Positions 8,405-17,846 of a DNA stretch of 64,000 bases are shown here, in pieces. The notes under the pieces are model-generated. The model saw nothing but the letters and a program-made list of their open reading frames with translations, made no database searches and was not told the DNA's origin. Numbering within the stretch: position 1 is the stretch's first letter; each line of letters opens with the position of its first letter. Source of the stretch: Candidatus Mediterraneibacter surreyensis (GTDB lineage: Bacteria > Bacillota > Clostridia > Lachnospirales > Lachnospiraceae); the NCBI GenBank assembly GCA_019118885.1, contig DWYB01000032.1, positions 36,838 through 100,837 on the forward strand. Reading direction: 5' to 3'. Both the position numbers and the translations under genes were made by a program.

Positions 8405-9209
8405 ATGAAAAAGTACAGGAGGAAAAAGGGGTTCAGGGCACTTGCGGCGGTGCTTGGGCTTAGCCTGGTATGGGGCAGTGCAGCGTCGGCAGAACCGTCG
8501 GCAGACAGCGGAGCGAAGGTGGAGGTCGATATCGTGCAAAACGGCGAACTGGTATCTGCGCAGACGGACCGGATCGACAATATGCTTTATTCAGTCATTG
8601 AACTGGATAAACCCGTGGAGCTTGAAGAAGGAGAATATTTCTCGGTTGTTCAGACAATGCGTCTTCTTACGCCCGGAAGCGAGACGTTTCTGATTCCGCT
8701 GTAGTTTGGCAGCGAAGAGCCGGTCTATGTGCAGGGATATGATGAGGTTTCTTCTTATTACCTGAACTATACGGCTCTGTGCGGGGAAGGTCAGAGCTAT
8801 ATATACTTCAGCACAGAGGAAGGGAAAGATCCTCAGTGGACGGATTTAGGATCAGAGGAGGCAGAAGAATATTTTGCCATATCGCTCGATGACAGAACAG
8901 GAACGGAAAACGGCCTTACGGTCGGCAATGCCATGATCAAGGCATATACCGTAGATACAGATACAACTTTAAGCCTTTCGAATGAGTTGCTGCTCCTGAT
9001 TTGCTATGACGGGGATGGACAGGAGATCAAGAGGATACAGGATCCGGATCTGACAGAAGAGATCTATATTCCCTGGAACGCTTGATGAGCTCCCGGAAGA
9101 GATACAGACCGGTGATCAGACGCAGCCGGTACTGCCGGCGGCAGCAATGGTCCTTTCTCTGATTGTGATCGTGGGAACTACAGTTATGATACGAAAACGG
9201 AATAACTGA
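8405..9209 (+). pseudogene. Decayed secreted/cell-surface protein with lectin-like region and TGD sorting signal
   Basis: From ATG 8405 the frame encodes a signal peptide (MKKYRRKKGF, hydrophobic core, cleavage likely after SAASA). Next comes a beta-rich region containing ELDKPVELEEGEYFSVV, which resembles the lectin-like domain found C-terminal to some C1 cysteine proteases. An in-frame TAG at 8702-8704 interrupts it. The same frame continues for about 126 codons to a TGA at 9083-9085. A +1 shift near 9075-9083 restores a third segment: EEIQTGDQTQ, a hydrophobic stretch and RKRNN, the layout of an xTGD-type sortase sorting signal. Two independent lesions make this a pseudogene. TAG serves as a normal stop elsewhere in the window, so recoding is unlikely. 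The lectin-like assignment is tentative. Confidence 0.72.
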
Positions 9210-9255
9210 CAGACGGACTGCATATGTATAGAGTATCACAGAGGTATGTACATAT

Positions 9256-10020
9256 ATGGATTGGAATAACAATACACTGAAATGCTATATGGAAGCAGGT
9301 CTGGCGGCGCTGATCGTTCTCACGCTCGGGCTGGCCGGGGCCACAGGTGTTTTATCACCGCGGGCGGCAGAGAGTGAGCAGACAGAGGCGGCTGTCGAAG
9401 AGGACAGTACAAAAGCCGGTGAAGAAAATGAGAATAAAGATGCCGCATCGAACCCGGATGCAGAAGAGACGCAGGAGACCATAGCGGACGGGCAGTATCC
9501 GATCATGGGAAACAGCGATGTCACTGTTCAGGAGATGGTCGACTATTTTAATGCGTCCGGGGAGGAGTATCCCGCGGAAGAACTTTCCGAGGGCGGTGCG
9601 GATTCCATCGAGACATTCTGCCAGATGTATTATGATGAGGCGACGGCAGAGGGAGTGCGGCCGGAGGTGGCGTTTGCCCAGACTATGAAAGAGACAGGTT
9701 TTCTTCAGTATGGCGGAGATGCTTCTATTGAGCAGTTTAACTTCGCCGGCCTGGGAACCACAGGAAACGGTGTGCCGGGCAATTCCTATCCGGATGTGCA
9801 GACAGGGATACGGGCGCAGATTCAGCATCTCAAGGCATACGCTACATCAGATTCTCTGAACCAGGAGTGCGTGGATGACCGGTATGAGTATGTGAAGAAA
9901 GGTTCGGCGCCTTATGTGCAGTGGCTCGGGCAGCAGGAGAATCCGGAAGGACTCGGCTGGGCTACCGGAGATAACTATGGATATGATATTGTGGGGATGA
10001 TAGAGGATATGATGGAATGA
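9256..10020 (+). CDS. Membrane-anchored or secreted endo-beta-N-acetylglucosaminidase (peptidoglycan hydrolase)
   Basis: The 254-residue protein has an N-terminal hydrophobic segment (about 15-35) that may be a signal anchor, then an acidic Glu/Thr/Asp-rich linker to about residue 80. A glucosaminidase-type domain follows, with VRPEVAFAQTMKETGFLQYG (the Glu of KETG is the expected catalytic acid), NFAGLGTTGNG and a TGIRAQIQHLKAY helix. This is the pattern of LytG/FlgJ-like muramidase-glucosaminidases (PF01832). It should cut glycan strands outside the membrane. No ribosome site stronger than AGAGGTATGTACAT is visible before the ATG. It stands alone between two decayed genes. Confidence 0.8.
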   Translation: MDWNNNTLKCYMEAGLAALIVLTLGLAGATGVLSPRAAESEQTEAAVEEDSTKAGEENENKDAASNPDAEETQETIADGQYPIMGNSDVTVQEMVDYFNASGEEYPAEELSEGGADSIETFCQMYYDEATAEGVRPEVAFAQTMKETGFLQYGGDASIEQFNFAGLGTTGNGVPGNSYPDVQTGIRAQIQHLKAYATSDSLNQECVDDRYEYVKKGSAPYVQWLGQQENPEGLGWATGDNYGYDIVGMIEDMME

Positions 10021-10379
10021 TTTAACTTTAAATTCTATCTGTTTTGCTGGAGTAAAAATGAAAATAGGCGGCAGAAGAGACGGTTTTTCAATCTGTTTCA
10101 CTGCTGCTGTTTTTATGTATTTTTTATTTGTTATTCATGCGCGGATATGTTATTCTGTTAGTGCACTTTTGAGGGAAAGTGTTCTTTATTCTAAGCCCGA
10201 TATCCGGGGAAATTTCGCAGACAGATTATACAACAGAATAATAAAAGGAGTGATGCCGTTGATAATATAGACTGTATCAGTCCGGCCTGGTAAACAGCAG
10301 GTGGAGGACTGATTTTATGACATGTCAATATATAGTTGCACATAGAAAAAAGATTGTATTATACTTAAAGGAGACCTAC
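10021..10379 (+). promoter_or_regulatory. Gene-free stretch with second repeated promoter, hairpin and promoter of the nuclease pseudogene
   Basis: I see no credible gene in these 359 bases. They hold copy 2 of the repeated promoter (TTGTTA 10128-10133, 17-base spacer, TATTCT 10151-10156). A five-codon frame (10252-10269) follows a good AAAGGAG site and may be a gene remnant. An inverted repeat with TCAGTCC (10277-10283) and GGACTGA (10306-10312) plus TTTT is a likely terminator. A further promoter (TTGCAC 10336-10341, 18-base spacer, TATACT 10360-10365) serves the next gene. Confidence 0.55.
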
Positions 10380-11074
10380 ATGGAAAAGAACAGGGTGTTA
10401 CAATGGCATCCGGGTTTTCGCGCAGCTTTGCGGATTACGCTCCGTGAAGAGATGAAATATCTGGAGATGTACGAAGAATATCAGCTCAGCAGGAAACCGC
10501 TGCAGATTGATGTACGTGCTTTTACCAGTCAAATACAGACAAAGTCATGGAAATTGATCCGGGTGAACTGACGATAACATTTGTATGCAGTCATTATCCT
10601 GATAAAATGCTGCGGCATCTCGAAGAGACCCGCAAGATATATGTGGAAAAACAGGGGCAGGGAATATACTATCTGAAAGGGGATGCAATTCCCATACAGC
10701 TTTTGATCGTTCCCCAATTGTCCGACAAAGAGAATTACTGGATACAGAAACTCCGTACAGATTTAAAAGCAGGCGGGGAGATTCGCAGTTTGATGGAAAA
10801 TTATGAAAAGAACAGGAAGTCAAAAGACCATGAGGCAGTTATGGATCTGATTACGAGAGCCAACCGGGAACAGATGGAGGAGGAAAAGAAAATGTGTGAT
10901 GCGTTAAAAGAATTATTTGCAGAAGAATTAAAGGAAGCCGATGAAAAGGGAATAGCAAAAGGAATGGAGCTTGCAAAGAGGATCTTTGTCCTTAATGCGC
11001 AGGGAATGGCAGTAGAAGAAATTGCACGGGAGTGCGGTGTTGCACCGGAACAGGTGGAGAAACTGATATCTTAA
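10380..11074 (+). pseudogene. Rpn/PD-(D/E)XK-type nuclease gene with internal deletion and frameshift
   Basis: The frame from ATG 10380 (AAAGGAG site) begins with the N-terminus I recognise from a large Lachnospiraceae family: VLQWHPGFRAALRITL and LSRKPLQIDV. It leaves that family's sequence near 10512 and stops at 10571. The remaining C-terminal part resumes in another frame from about 10513 (CFYQSNTDKVMEIDPGEL, then ITFVCSHYPDKML, IPIQLLIVPQLS, a MDLITRANREQMEEEKKM helix and an EEIARECGVAPEQVEKL tail). From memory of the family, roughly 60 residues are missing at the join, including the predicted nuclease core. The downstream part (10547-11074) could still be translated as a 175-residue fragment. 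It is probably non-functional. Confidence 0.72.
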
Positions 11075-11089
11075 GATTATCTAAACTCC

Positions 11090-11118
11090 TTGACAAAACC
11101 GCCTTGTGCGACTATAGT
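11090..11118 (+). promoter_or_regulatory. Sigma-A promoter of the valS T-box transcript
   Basis: TTGACA at 11090-11095, a 17-base spacer and TATAGT at 11113-11118, immediately upstream of the T-box leader. This is one of the best promoter matches in the window. Confidence 0.8.
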
Positions 11119-11124
11119 ATTTGA

Positions 11125-11468
11125 TAGTTAATTTTTAGTTAATACTATTGTAACAAAGGTGACGAGGAAGAGGAGTACGCTGTTGCTTCCGTCAGAGAGG
11201 ACTGCCCGCAGGCTGAAAGGCGGTTTCGGAAAAGGGCAGTGGAAGGTAGCTTTTGAACCGGATGGCTGAAGAGTATTTGCGCGATAAGCCCGGCAGACGA
11301 CTGCTGTGCTTGCAGGATGCGGGTAAGCTGTCCCGGAGTGGTCCACGTTACAGGACTTCAGAGGTATATTTCCGGAGATGAGCGAATTGCTCTGAATTAA
11401 GGAAATGTATGAAATAAGGTGGTACCGCGGAATCTTCGCCCTTTACGTTATGTAAAGGGCGTTTCTTT
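11125..11468 (+). promoter_or_regulatory. T-box riboswitch controlling valS
   Basis: The leader shows an AGTA element near its start, an AGAGAG motif at 11194-11199, and the hallmark T-box sequence AAGGTGGTACCGCGG at 11416-11430. A terminator follows: CGCCCTTTAC (11438-11447) and GTAAAGGGCG (11452-11461) with TTTCTTT. The TGGT at 11420-11423 would pair with ACCA of an uncharged tRNA having discriminator A, as expected for tRNA-Val. I could not place the Stem I specifier codon with confidence. Uncharged tRNA-Val should stabilise the antiterminator and switch on valS. Confidence 0.9.
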
Positions 11469-11506
11469 ATGTAACTGTGAAAATTCCGTGAACACCGGGA
11501 GATACA

Positions 11507-11600
11507 GTCCGCCCCGTATTTCATAAGCATTCTAGCGCGTAGCGCGAAACTGGAGTGCGTAAGCACGACGAATGCGCATGATGCGGGGATAGGGGCGGAC
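11507..11600 (+). repeat. Nested inverted-repeat element between T-box and valS
   Basis: An outer stem GTCCGCCCC (11507-11515) pairs perfectly with GGGGCGGAC (11592-11600). Inside it, GCATTC (11527-11532) pairs with GAATGC (11570-11575). Within that lie two small hairpins, CGCGTAGCGCG near 11536-11546 and GTGC-GTAA-GCAC at 11555-11566. The whole forms a four-helix junction-like fold in about 94 bases after the T-box terminator. It could be a small palindromic repeat (MITE or REP-like) or a structured part of the valS 5' leader. It has no coding content. Confidence 0.65.
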
Positions 11601-11636
11601 GTAAGAATTCGATGAGGGAGAGACAAGGAGAACGCA

Positions 11637-14288
11637 ATGAGTAAAGAATTAGCAAAGACTTATGATCCGAAAGCGATCGAAGAAAAACTGTATGACAAAT
11701 GGTGCGAGAATAAATATTTCCATGCGGAAGTGGACCGCAGCAGAAAACCGTTTACGACGGTGATGCCGCCTCCGAATATCACAGGAAAGCTTCATATGGG
11801 ACACGCCCTTGACAATACACTTCAGGATATCCTGATCCGTTATAAGCGGATGGAGGGATATAATGCCCTGTGGATTCCGGGAACAGACCACGCAGCGATC
11901 TCTACCGAAGTAAAAGTGACGAACCAGTTGAAAGAAGAAGGAATCGATAAGAAAGAGCTGGGGCGTGAGGGCTTCTTAAAGAGAACATGGCAGTGGAAAG
12001 AGGAATATGCCGGAACGATCGAGAATCAGCTCAAGAAGCTGGGTATCTCCTGCGACTGGGACAGAGAGCGTTTTACCATGGACGAGGGATGTTCCAAGGC
12101 AGTTGAGGAAGTATTTATCAGTCTGTATAACAAAGGATATATTTATAAAGGTTCAAGGATCATCAACTGGTGCCCGAAGTGTAAGACTTCCCTTTCCGAT
12201 GCAGAGGTAGAACATGAGGACCAGGAAGGACATTTCTGGCATATCAAATATCCGATTGTAGGAACAGACCGTTTCCTCGAGATCGCGACGACACGTCCGG
12301 AGACGATGCTGGGCGATACGGCTATCGCTGTACATCCGGATGACGAGCGCTACAAAGACATTGTAGGAAAGAAAGTGATCCTGCCGCTGGTAGGGCGCGA
12401 GATTCCGATCGTGGCGGATTACTATGTTGACAAAGAGTTCGGTACAGGTGCGGTGAAGATTACGCCGGCCCATGACCCGAACGACTTCGAGGTAGGCAAA
12501 CGCCATAATCTGCCTGAGATCAACATCATGAACGATGACGCCACCATCAATGAAAACGGCGGAAAATATGCAGGCATGGACCGCTACGAGGCGAGAGAGG
12601 CTATCGTAAAAGAACTGGATGAGCAGGGATACCTTGTGAAAGTTGTTCCGCACACCCATGCGGTAGGGACTCATGACCGCTGCGGCACGACGGTAGAGCC
12701 GCTCATCAAACAGCAGTGGTTTGTGAAGATGGAAGATCTGGCAAAACCGGCTATCAATGCATTGAAGACCGGCGAGCTTAAATTTGTGCCGGACCGTTTT
12801 GACAAGATCTATCTGCACTGGCTGGAGAATATCAAAGACTGGTGTATTTCCCGTCAGATCTGGTGGGGCCACAGAATCCCGGCATACTACTGCGACGAGT
12901 GCGGTGAAGTTGTCGTTGACCATCATGCTCCGGAGAAGTGTCCGAAGTGCGGCTGTACGCATTTCACGCAGGACGAGGACACTCTGGATACATGGTTCTC
13001 GTCAGCGCTTTGGCCGTTCTCCACACTGGGATGGCCGGACAAGACAGAGGATCTGGACTACTTCTATCCGACGGATGTACTTGTGACAGGATATGACATT
13101 ATCTTCTTCTGGGTAATCCGTATGGTATTTTCAGGATATGCGCACACCGGCAAATCACCGTTCCATACGGTACTCATCCACGGACTGGTACGTGATTCCC
13201 AGGGCCGCAAGATGAGTAAATCTCTCGGAAACGGCATCGATCCGCTGGAGATTATCGACAAGTACGGCGCAGATGCACTCAGACTCACGCTCGTGACCGG
13301 AAACGCGCCGGGCAACGATATGCGTTTCTACAATGAGAGAGTAGAGGCAAGCCGTAATTTCGCCAACAAGGTATGGAACGCATCCCGTTTCATCCTTATG
13401 AATATGAAGGATGACGCAGTCATTGAGAAACCGGACGATGCGCTGCTTACGCCGGCTGACCGCTGGATCCTCTCCGCGGTGAACACACTGGCGAAAGACG
13501 TGACGGAGAACATGGATAAATACGAGCTCGGTATCGCGGTGCAGAAGGTATATGACTTTATCTGGGATGAGTTCTGCGACTGGTATGTAGAGCTGGCGAA
13601 ATACCGGATCTATCATGCCGATGAAGACCCGAAAGCTGCAGACTGTGTTCTGTGGGTGCTGAAGACAGTCCTCGGACAGGCTCTGAAGCTGCTCCATCCG
13701 TTCATGCCGTTCATCACAGAGGAGATCTACAGTGCACTTGTGCCCGAAGAAGAGTCTCTGATGATGTCAGAGTGGCCGAAGTACAGGGAAGAGTGGAATT
13801 TCCCGTCGGATGAGAACGTGATGGAACATGTAAAAGCAATCACAAAAGGTATCCGCAATATCCGCTCCGAGATGGATGTGCCGAACAGCAGAAAGACGAA
13901 AGTATATATTGTCTGCACACAGGAAGAACTCTGCAGCGGTATCAGGGCGGTCAGCGAATCTGTGAAGCCGCTGATGATGGCAAATGAGATCCTGATCCAG
14001 GGTGACAAAGAAGGAATCGCAGACAGCGCGGTATCGGTTGTAGTTCCGGCTGCGGTTGTCTATCTGCCGCTGGAAGATCTGGTGGATTTTGAGCAGGAAC
14101 GCGAGAGACTGGCAAAAGAAGAAGCAAGGTTAAATAAGGAGATAAAGAGAGCGCAGGGTATGCTCTCCAATGAAAAATTCGTGAGCAAGGCTCCGGCAGA
14201 CAAGGTTCAGGCTGAGAGAGACAAGCTGGAGAAATACACACAGATGCTTGAGCAGGTAAAAGAGAGGATAGCAGGACTTGCTAAATAG
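11637..14288 (+). CDS. valS: Valyl-tRNA synthetase
   Basis: The 883-residue class I aminoacyl-tRNA synthetase charges tRNA-Val with valine in the cytoplasm. The HIGH motif appears as HMGH at 53-56 within [16 protein letters not shown], and KMSKS lies at 525-529 within [14 protein letters not shown]. The editing domain ([17 protein letters not shown]) and the zinc-like Cys cluster ([16 protein letters not shown]) are present. The C-terminal coiled-coil arm (about 815-880) is the tRNA-binding arm typical of ValRS. Length matches the family. It has an AAGGAG ribosome site and a T-box leader. Confidence 0.98.
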   Translation: MSKELAKTYDPKAIEEKLYDKWCENKYFHAEVDRSRKPFTTVMPPPNITGKLHMGHALDNTLQDILIRYKRMEGYNALWIPGTDHAAISTEVKVTNQLKEEGIDKKELGREGFLKRTWQWKEEYAGTIENQLKKLGISCDWDRERFTMDEGCSKAVEEVFISLYNKGYIYKGSRIINWCPKCKTSLSDAEVEHEDQEGHFWHIKYPIVGTDRFLEIATTRPETMLGDTAIAVHPDDERYKDIVGKKVILPLVGREIPIVADYYVDKEFGTGAVKITPAHDPNDFEVGKRHNLPEINIMNDDATINENGGKYAGMDRYEAREAIVKELDEQGYLVKVVPHTHAVGTHDRCGTTVEPLIKQQWFVKMEDLAKPAINALKTGELKFVPDRFDKIYLHWLENIKDWCISRQIWWGHRIPAYYCDECGEVVVDHHAPEKCPKCGCTHFTQDEDTLDTWFSSALWPFSTLGWPDKTEDLDYFYPTDVLVTGYDIIFFWVIRMVFSGYAHTGKSPFHTVLIHGLVRDSQGRKMSKSLGNGIDPLEIIDKYGADALRLTLVTGNAPGNDMRFYNERVEASRNFANKVWNASRFILMNMKDDAVIEKPDDALLTPADRWILSAVNTLAKDVTENMDKYELGIAVQKVYDFIWDEFCDWYVELAKYRIYHADEDPKAADCVLWVLKTVLGQALKLLHPFMPFITEEIYSALVPEEESLMMSEWPKYREEWNFPSDENVMEHVKAITKGIRNIRSEMDVPNSRKTKVYIVCTQEELCSGIRAVSESVKPLMMANEILIQGDKEGIADSAVSVVVPAAVVYLPLEDLVDFEQERERLAKEEARLNKEIKRAQGMLSNEKFVSKAPADKVQAERDKLEKYTQMLEQVKERIAGLAK

Positions 14289-14334
14289 TTCGGAGGAAGT
14301 TCTCTCTTAGAAAAGAAAGGATGTACGATCATAC

Positions 14335-16557
14335 ATGAAACGCATTCATATCAGAAAACCTGATATCAAAGGATTTTTTACAAAAGTCAGACATCTGAAA
14401 AAAGAAGATATCAAGCGGCACTTTAAGGAGAAAAAAGAGCGCAGGCAGCGTATACTCGAAGAACGGCGCAACAGCAGATTTGCGAAGAAGATGCAGCCGG
14501 TCTATAAATGGATGAACAGACTTTCCCTGCCTCTTACATTTCTCCTTGCATGTGTGATCAACTTTTTGATCGAAGTGGTTTCCCGGTTGTCTCTTTTTGA
14601 GGCGTGGGATTACCTTGTGGGATCACCTCTTGTGTTCCTGTATAATGCGTTTATGATATTCGTTACGTTTATGATCGTATATCTGTTCAGGAGGAGAGTG
14701 TTCGCCCGGATACTGATCAGCGTGTTCTGGCTGTTTCTGGGAATCTGCAACGGCTATCTGCTCACCAAGAGAGTGACGCCGTTCAACGCTCAGGATCTCA
14801 AGGTCCTTTCCGACGCGCTGGAACTGACAGGGAATTATTTTAACGCATTCGAGATCGTCATGATCGTGATCGGTGTTGTAGCGGTTGTGTTCTGGGTCGT
14901 CTCCATGTGGAGAAGAGGCGGACAGTTTACCGGGAAGATGCACAGGATTATTGCGCTGGGAGGAGTTGCGGTTTCATTTGCAGCATGCCTGTGGCTGACG
15001 GATGTGGCGATTGATAAGCGCGTCATCTCCAACTATTTCGGTAATATTGCTTTTGCCTATGAGGACTACGGATTCCCGTACTGCTTTTCAGCCAGTCTGT
15101 TCAATACGGGTATCAATGAGCCTGCAGGCTACAGCGAAGAGACGATGGACGAGATCAGCAACAATGGCGAGATCACAAAGAATGAGACCGGACGCTCGGA
15201 GGATGAGCTTCCGAATATCGTATTTGTGCAGCTGGAATCATTTTTTGATCCTACAGAGGTTGAGTGGCTCCGGTTTTCCGAAGATCCGATCCCGAATCTG
15301 AGATCCATGTTTAAAGAATATTCCACCGGATACTTTAAAGTTCCGTCCGTTGGCGCAGGTACCGCCAATACAGAATTTGAGGTGCTGACAGGCATGAGTA
15401 TGCGTTTCTTCGGACCGGGAGAATATCCGTACAAGACATATGCCAAGTTCAATCCGCTGGAAAGCGCGGCAAGCGCCCTTAAAGCGCTCGGGTACGGGGC
15501 TGAGGCTCTTCACAACAACGGGGGGAATTTCTACAGCCGTGCACAGGTGTTCAACAATATGGGATTTGATCATTACACCAGCAAGGAGTTTATGAACATT
15601 CTTCAGACGACCCCGAAAGGATGGGCGACGGATGATATCCTTGTTCCGAATATCATGGAATCCATGGATACGACAGACGGACAGGATTTTGTATTTACCG
15701 TCAGTGTAGAGGGACATGGGGAGTATCCTACAGAGAAAGTGCTGGAGAATCCGGAGATCGTCGTCAGCGGCGTTGAGGATGAGGGCGAGAGAAATGCATG
15801 GGAATACTATGTCAACCTCGTTCATGAGATGGATAAATTCGCAGGAGAGCTGATCAAAGAGATCGAAGCCAGAGATGAGCCGTCGGTTGTTGTATTCTAT
15901 GGGGATCATCTGCCTACTATGAATCTGGAGGCAAAAGATCTCAAGAGCAGATATCTTTATAATACAAATTATGTGATCTGGGATAATATCGGACTTGAGA
16001 AGAAAGACGGCAATATAGCGGCGTATCAGATTATGGCCGATGTGTTTGACCGCCTGGATATCCATTCCGGTACGGTATTTAACTACCATCAGGAACGCCG
16101 TCAGACAAAAGACTATCTGGCGGATCTGGAACTGCTGCAGTACGATATCATGTACGGAAAACAGTATGTATATGATAAGAGCGGGGCTCCGATCACCGAG
16201 GGGCATATGGTCATGGGCGTTAAAGATGCTCTGATCAATCAGCTTGTCGAGCAGTCTGACGGAGCTACCTACAGTATTTACGGAGATAATTTTACAAAGC
16301 AGAGCAAAGTGTATATAAACGGTGAAAAGCAGAGTACGACATTCTTGAATAATACAAGACTGGATCTGAAGGAATCATCAATTGAGAATGGAGACACTAT
16401 TATGGTGGCCCAGGTGGGATCCAGCAATACGATATTCAGGGAGTCGAAGACATATGAATATAACGACGGAACGCTCACGGAGCTCCCGCCGGATCCGAAT
16501 GCACCGGAGAACGGGCGTCAGGCGTTTGTCAGTCAGGAAGAAGAACAGGAAGAATGA
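14335..16557 (+). CDS. LtaS-like sulfatase-family phosphoglycerol transferase
   Basis: The 740-residue protein has a basic N-terminus, then about five membrane helices (roughly residues 60-225). An extracellular alkaline-phosphatase/sulfatase-fold domain (about 285-590) follows. NIVFVQLESFFDP gives the first metal ligand (Glu), GTANTEFEVLTGMS holds the likely catalytic Thr343, and FYGDHLP gives the metal-binding Asp-His. This is the lipoteichoic-acid-synthase family, which transfers glycerol phosphate from phosphatidylglycerol to a surface polymer. An extra C-terminal region (about 625-715; ATYSIYGDNFTKQSKVYING) looks like an IPT/TIG-type beta domain not present in classical LtaS. It overlaps folC by four bases (ATGA). 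Confidence 0.85.
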   Translation: MKRIHIRKPDIKGFFTKVRHLKKEDIKRHFKEKKERRQRILEERRNSRFAKKMQPVYKWMNRLSLPLTFLLACVINFLIEVVSRLSLFEAWDYLVGSPLVFLYNAFMIFVTFMIVYLFRRRVFARILISVFWLFLGICNGYLLTKRVTPFNAQDLKVLSDALELTGNYFNAFEIVMIVIGVVAVVFWVVSMWRRGGQFTGKMHRIIALGGVAVSFAACLWLTDVAIDKRVISNYFGNIAFAYEDYGFPYCFSASLFNTGINEPAGYSEETMDEISNNGEITKNETGRSEDELPNIVFVQLESFFDPTEVEWLRFSEDPIPNLRSMFKEYSTGYFKVPSVGAGTANTEFEVLTGMSMRFFGPGEYPYKTYAKFNPLESAASALKALGYGAEALHNNGGNFYSRAQVFNNMGFDHYTSKEFMNILQTTPKGWATDDILVPNIMESMDTTDGQDFVFTVSVEGHGEYPTEKVLENPEIVVSGVEDEGERNAWEYYVNLVHEMDKFAGELIKEIEARDEPSVVVFYGDHLPTMNLEAKDLKSRYLYNTNYVIWDNIGLEKKDGNIAAYQIMADVFDRLDIHSGTVFNYHQERRQTKDYLADLELLQYDIMYGKQYVYDKSGAPITEGHMVMGVKDALINQLVEQSDGATYSIYGDNFTKQSKVYINGEKQSTTFLNNTRLDLKESSIENGDTIMVAQVGSSNTIFRESKTYEYNDGTLTELPPDPNAPENGRQAFVSQEEEQEE

Positions 16558-17846
16558 CATACGGTGAAGCGGTAGAGTATATACTGGATATTCCGAAATT
16601 TACAAAGAAAAACGATGCAGTGCACACAAAAACCTTTCTCAGATACCTGGGAGATCCCCAGGAGAACCTGAAAGTGCTCCACGTGGCGGGAACCAACGGG
16701 AAAGGTTCCGTGTGCGCCTATCTGGAAGCAATGCTCCGTTCGGAAGGTAAGCGGACGGGGCTTTTTACTTCCCCCCATCTGGTAAGGATCAATGAAAGGA
16801 TCGCTATTGACGGCTGTCAGATCAGCGACGGCAGGTTCTGTCAGATCTTTGGGAGAACTTTTGATGCGGTGAAGAGGATGGAAGAACAGGGATTATCTCA
16901 CCCGACTTTTTTTGAATTTCTGCTGGGAATGGCTCTGTGCGCTTTTCAGGAGGAGGGTGTGGAGTATGCCGTCCTTGAAACCGGGCTGGGAGGAAGGCTG
17001 GATGCAACCAGTGCGGTAGAACCGCCGCTTGCCTGTGTCATCACTTCCATCGGCTATGATCACATGCAGTATCTGGGAGATACCCTTGCCGAAATAGCGG
17101 CGGAGAAAGCCGGGATCATCCGACCGGGCGTACCGGTGTTCTACGCCTCATCATCGGAGGATAGCGACAGAGTTATTGAGGAAACGGCGGTGAAAAACAA
17201 AAGTTTCTGTAAAAAAATCGGGAAAGACGCGTACGAAATTCTTGGAATAAAAGACAAACATATTGCATTTTCCTGTTCCAGTGATTATTATGGAAATACC
17301 ACGTGGAAGCTTAACAATATCGGAACTTATCAGCCGGGCAATGCAATGCTTGCAATGGAAGTGATGCGGTATCTCTTCGGAAAAGACGCGCATCCTGCAC
17401 GGTGGAGAGCAGTTCTGAAAGACCTGAAATGGAGCGGGAGGATGGAAGAAATCCTGCCGGGAGTATATGTTGACGGGGCGCATAACATCAGCGCGGTTGA
17501 GGCTTTTACAAGGAGCGTTCCGAAAGATGAGGGCGGATATATTATTATATTTTCCGCGGTAAAAGACAAAGAATATGAGAAGATGGTTTCTGTGCTCTGC
17601 AAAAATCTGCAGCCTGATATGTATATTGTGACTCATATCGAGGATGCGCGGGGAGAGGATGCAAAGCGGCTTGGAAATATCTTCCGGAAATATACAGACC
17701 GTCCGGTCAGTGTGCTGGAGTCGGTGAAAGATGCGCTTGAGCGGGCGCTTGCAGAGCGGGGAAAACGCAGGATATACTGCCTGGGTTCCCTATATCTGAC
17801 GGGGATGATAAAGGAATTGATTCAGGAGGTAGATACAGATGCTTAA
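16554..17846 (+). CDS. folC: Folylpolyglutamate synthase / dihydrofolate synthase
   Basis: This 430-residue Mur-ligase-type enzyme adds glutamate to folates and may also make dihydrofolate from dihydropteroate. It has the ATP-binding loop HVAGTNGKGSVCAYLEAML, the folate-binding segment GLFTSPHLVRINERI, LETGLGGRLDATSA, SIGYDHMQYLGDTLAEIAAEKAGI, and the C-terminal DGAHN motif. The start codon lies within the stop of the upstream gene (ATGA). The stop lies eight bases inside the small gene that follows. The link to the cell-surface enzyme upstream appears to be transcriptional only. Confidence 0.95.
   Translation: MTYGEAVEYILDIPKFTKKNDAVHTKTFLRYLGDPQENLKVLHVAGTNGKGSVCAYLEAMLRSEGKRTGLFTSPHLVRINERIAIDGCQISDGRFCQIFGRTFDAVKRMEEQGLSHPTFFEFLLGMALCAFQEEGVEYAVLETGLGGRLDATSAVEPPLACVITSIGYDHMQYLGDTLAEIAAEKAGIIRPGVPVFYASSSEDSDRVIEETAVKNKSFCKKIGKDAYEILGIKDKHIAFSCSSDYYGNTTWKLNNIGTYQPGNAMLAMEVMRYLFGKDAHPARWRAVLKDLKWSGRMEEILPGVYVDGAHNISAVEAFTRSVPKDEGGYIIIFSAVKDKEYEKMVSVLCKNLQPDMYIVTHIEDARGEDAKRLGNIFRKYTDRPVSVLESVKDALERALAERGKRRIYCLGSLYLTGMIKELIQEVDTDA

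Noticed and set aside
8702-8704. In-frame TAG read as pyrrolysine or suppressed amber codon
   Set aside because: TAG is used as a normal terminal stop for several genes in the window, and a second lesion downstream favours decay. No pyl genes are visible.
10058-10270. 70-residue frame downstream of the glucosaminidase gene
   Set aside because: No ribosome site at its start, mixed composition, and it runs across the repeated promoter block at 10128-10162.
15238-16206. 322-residue antisense frame inside the LtaS-like gene
   Set aside because: It mirrors a strongly supported coding frame and has no ribosome site or recognisable domain.
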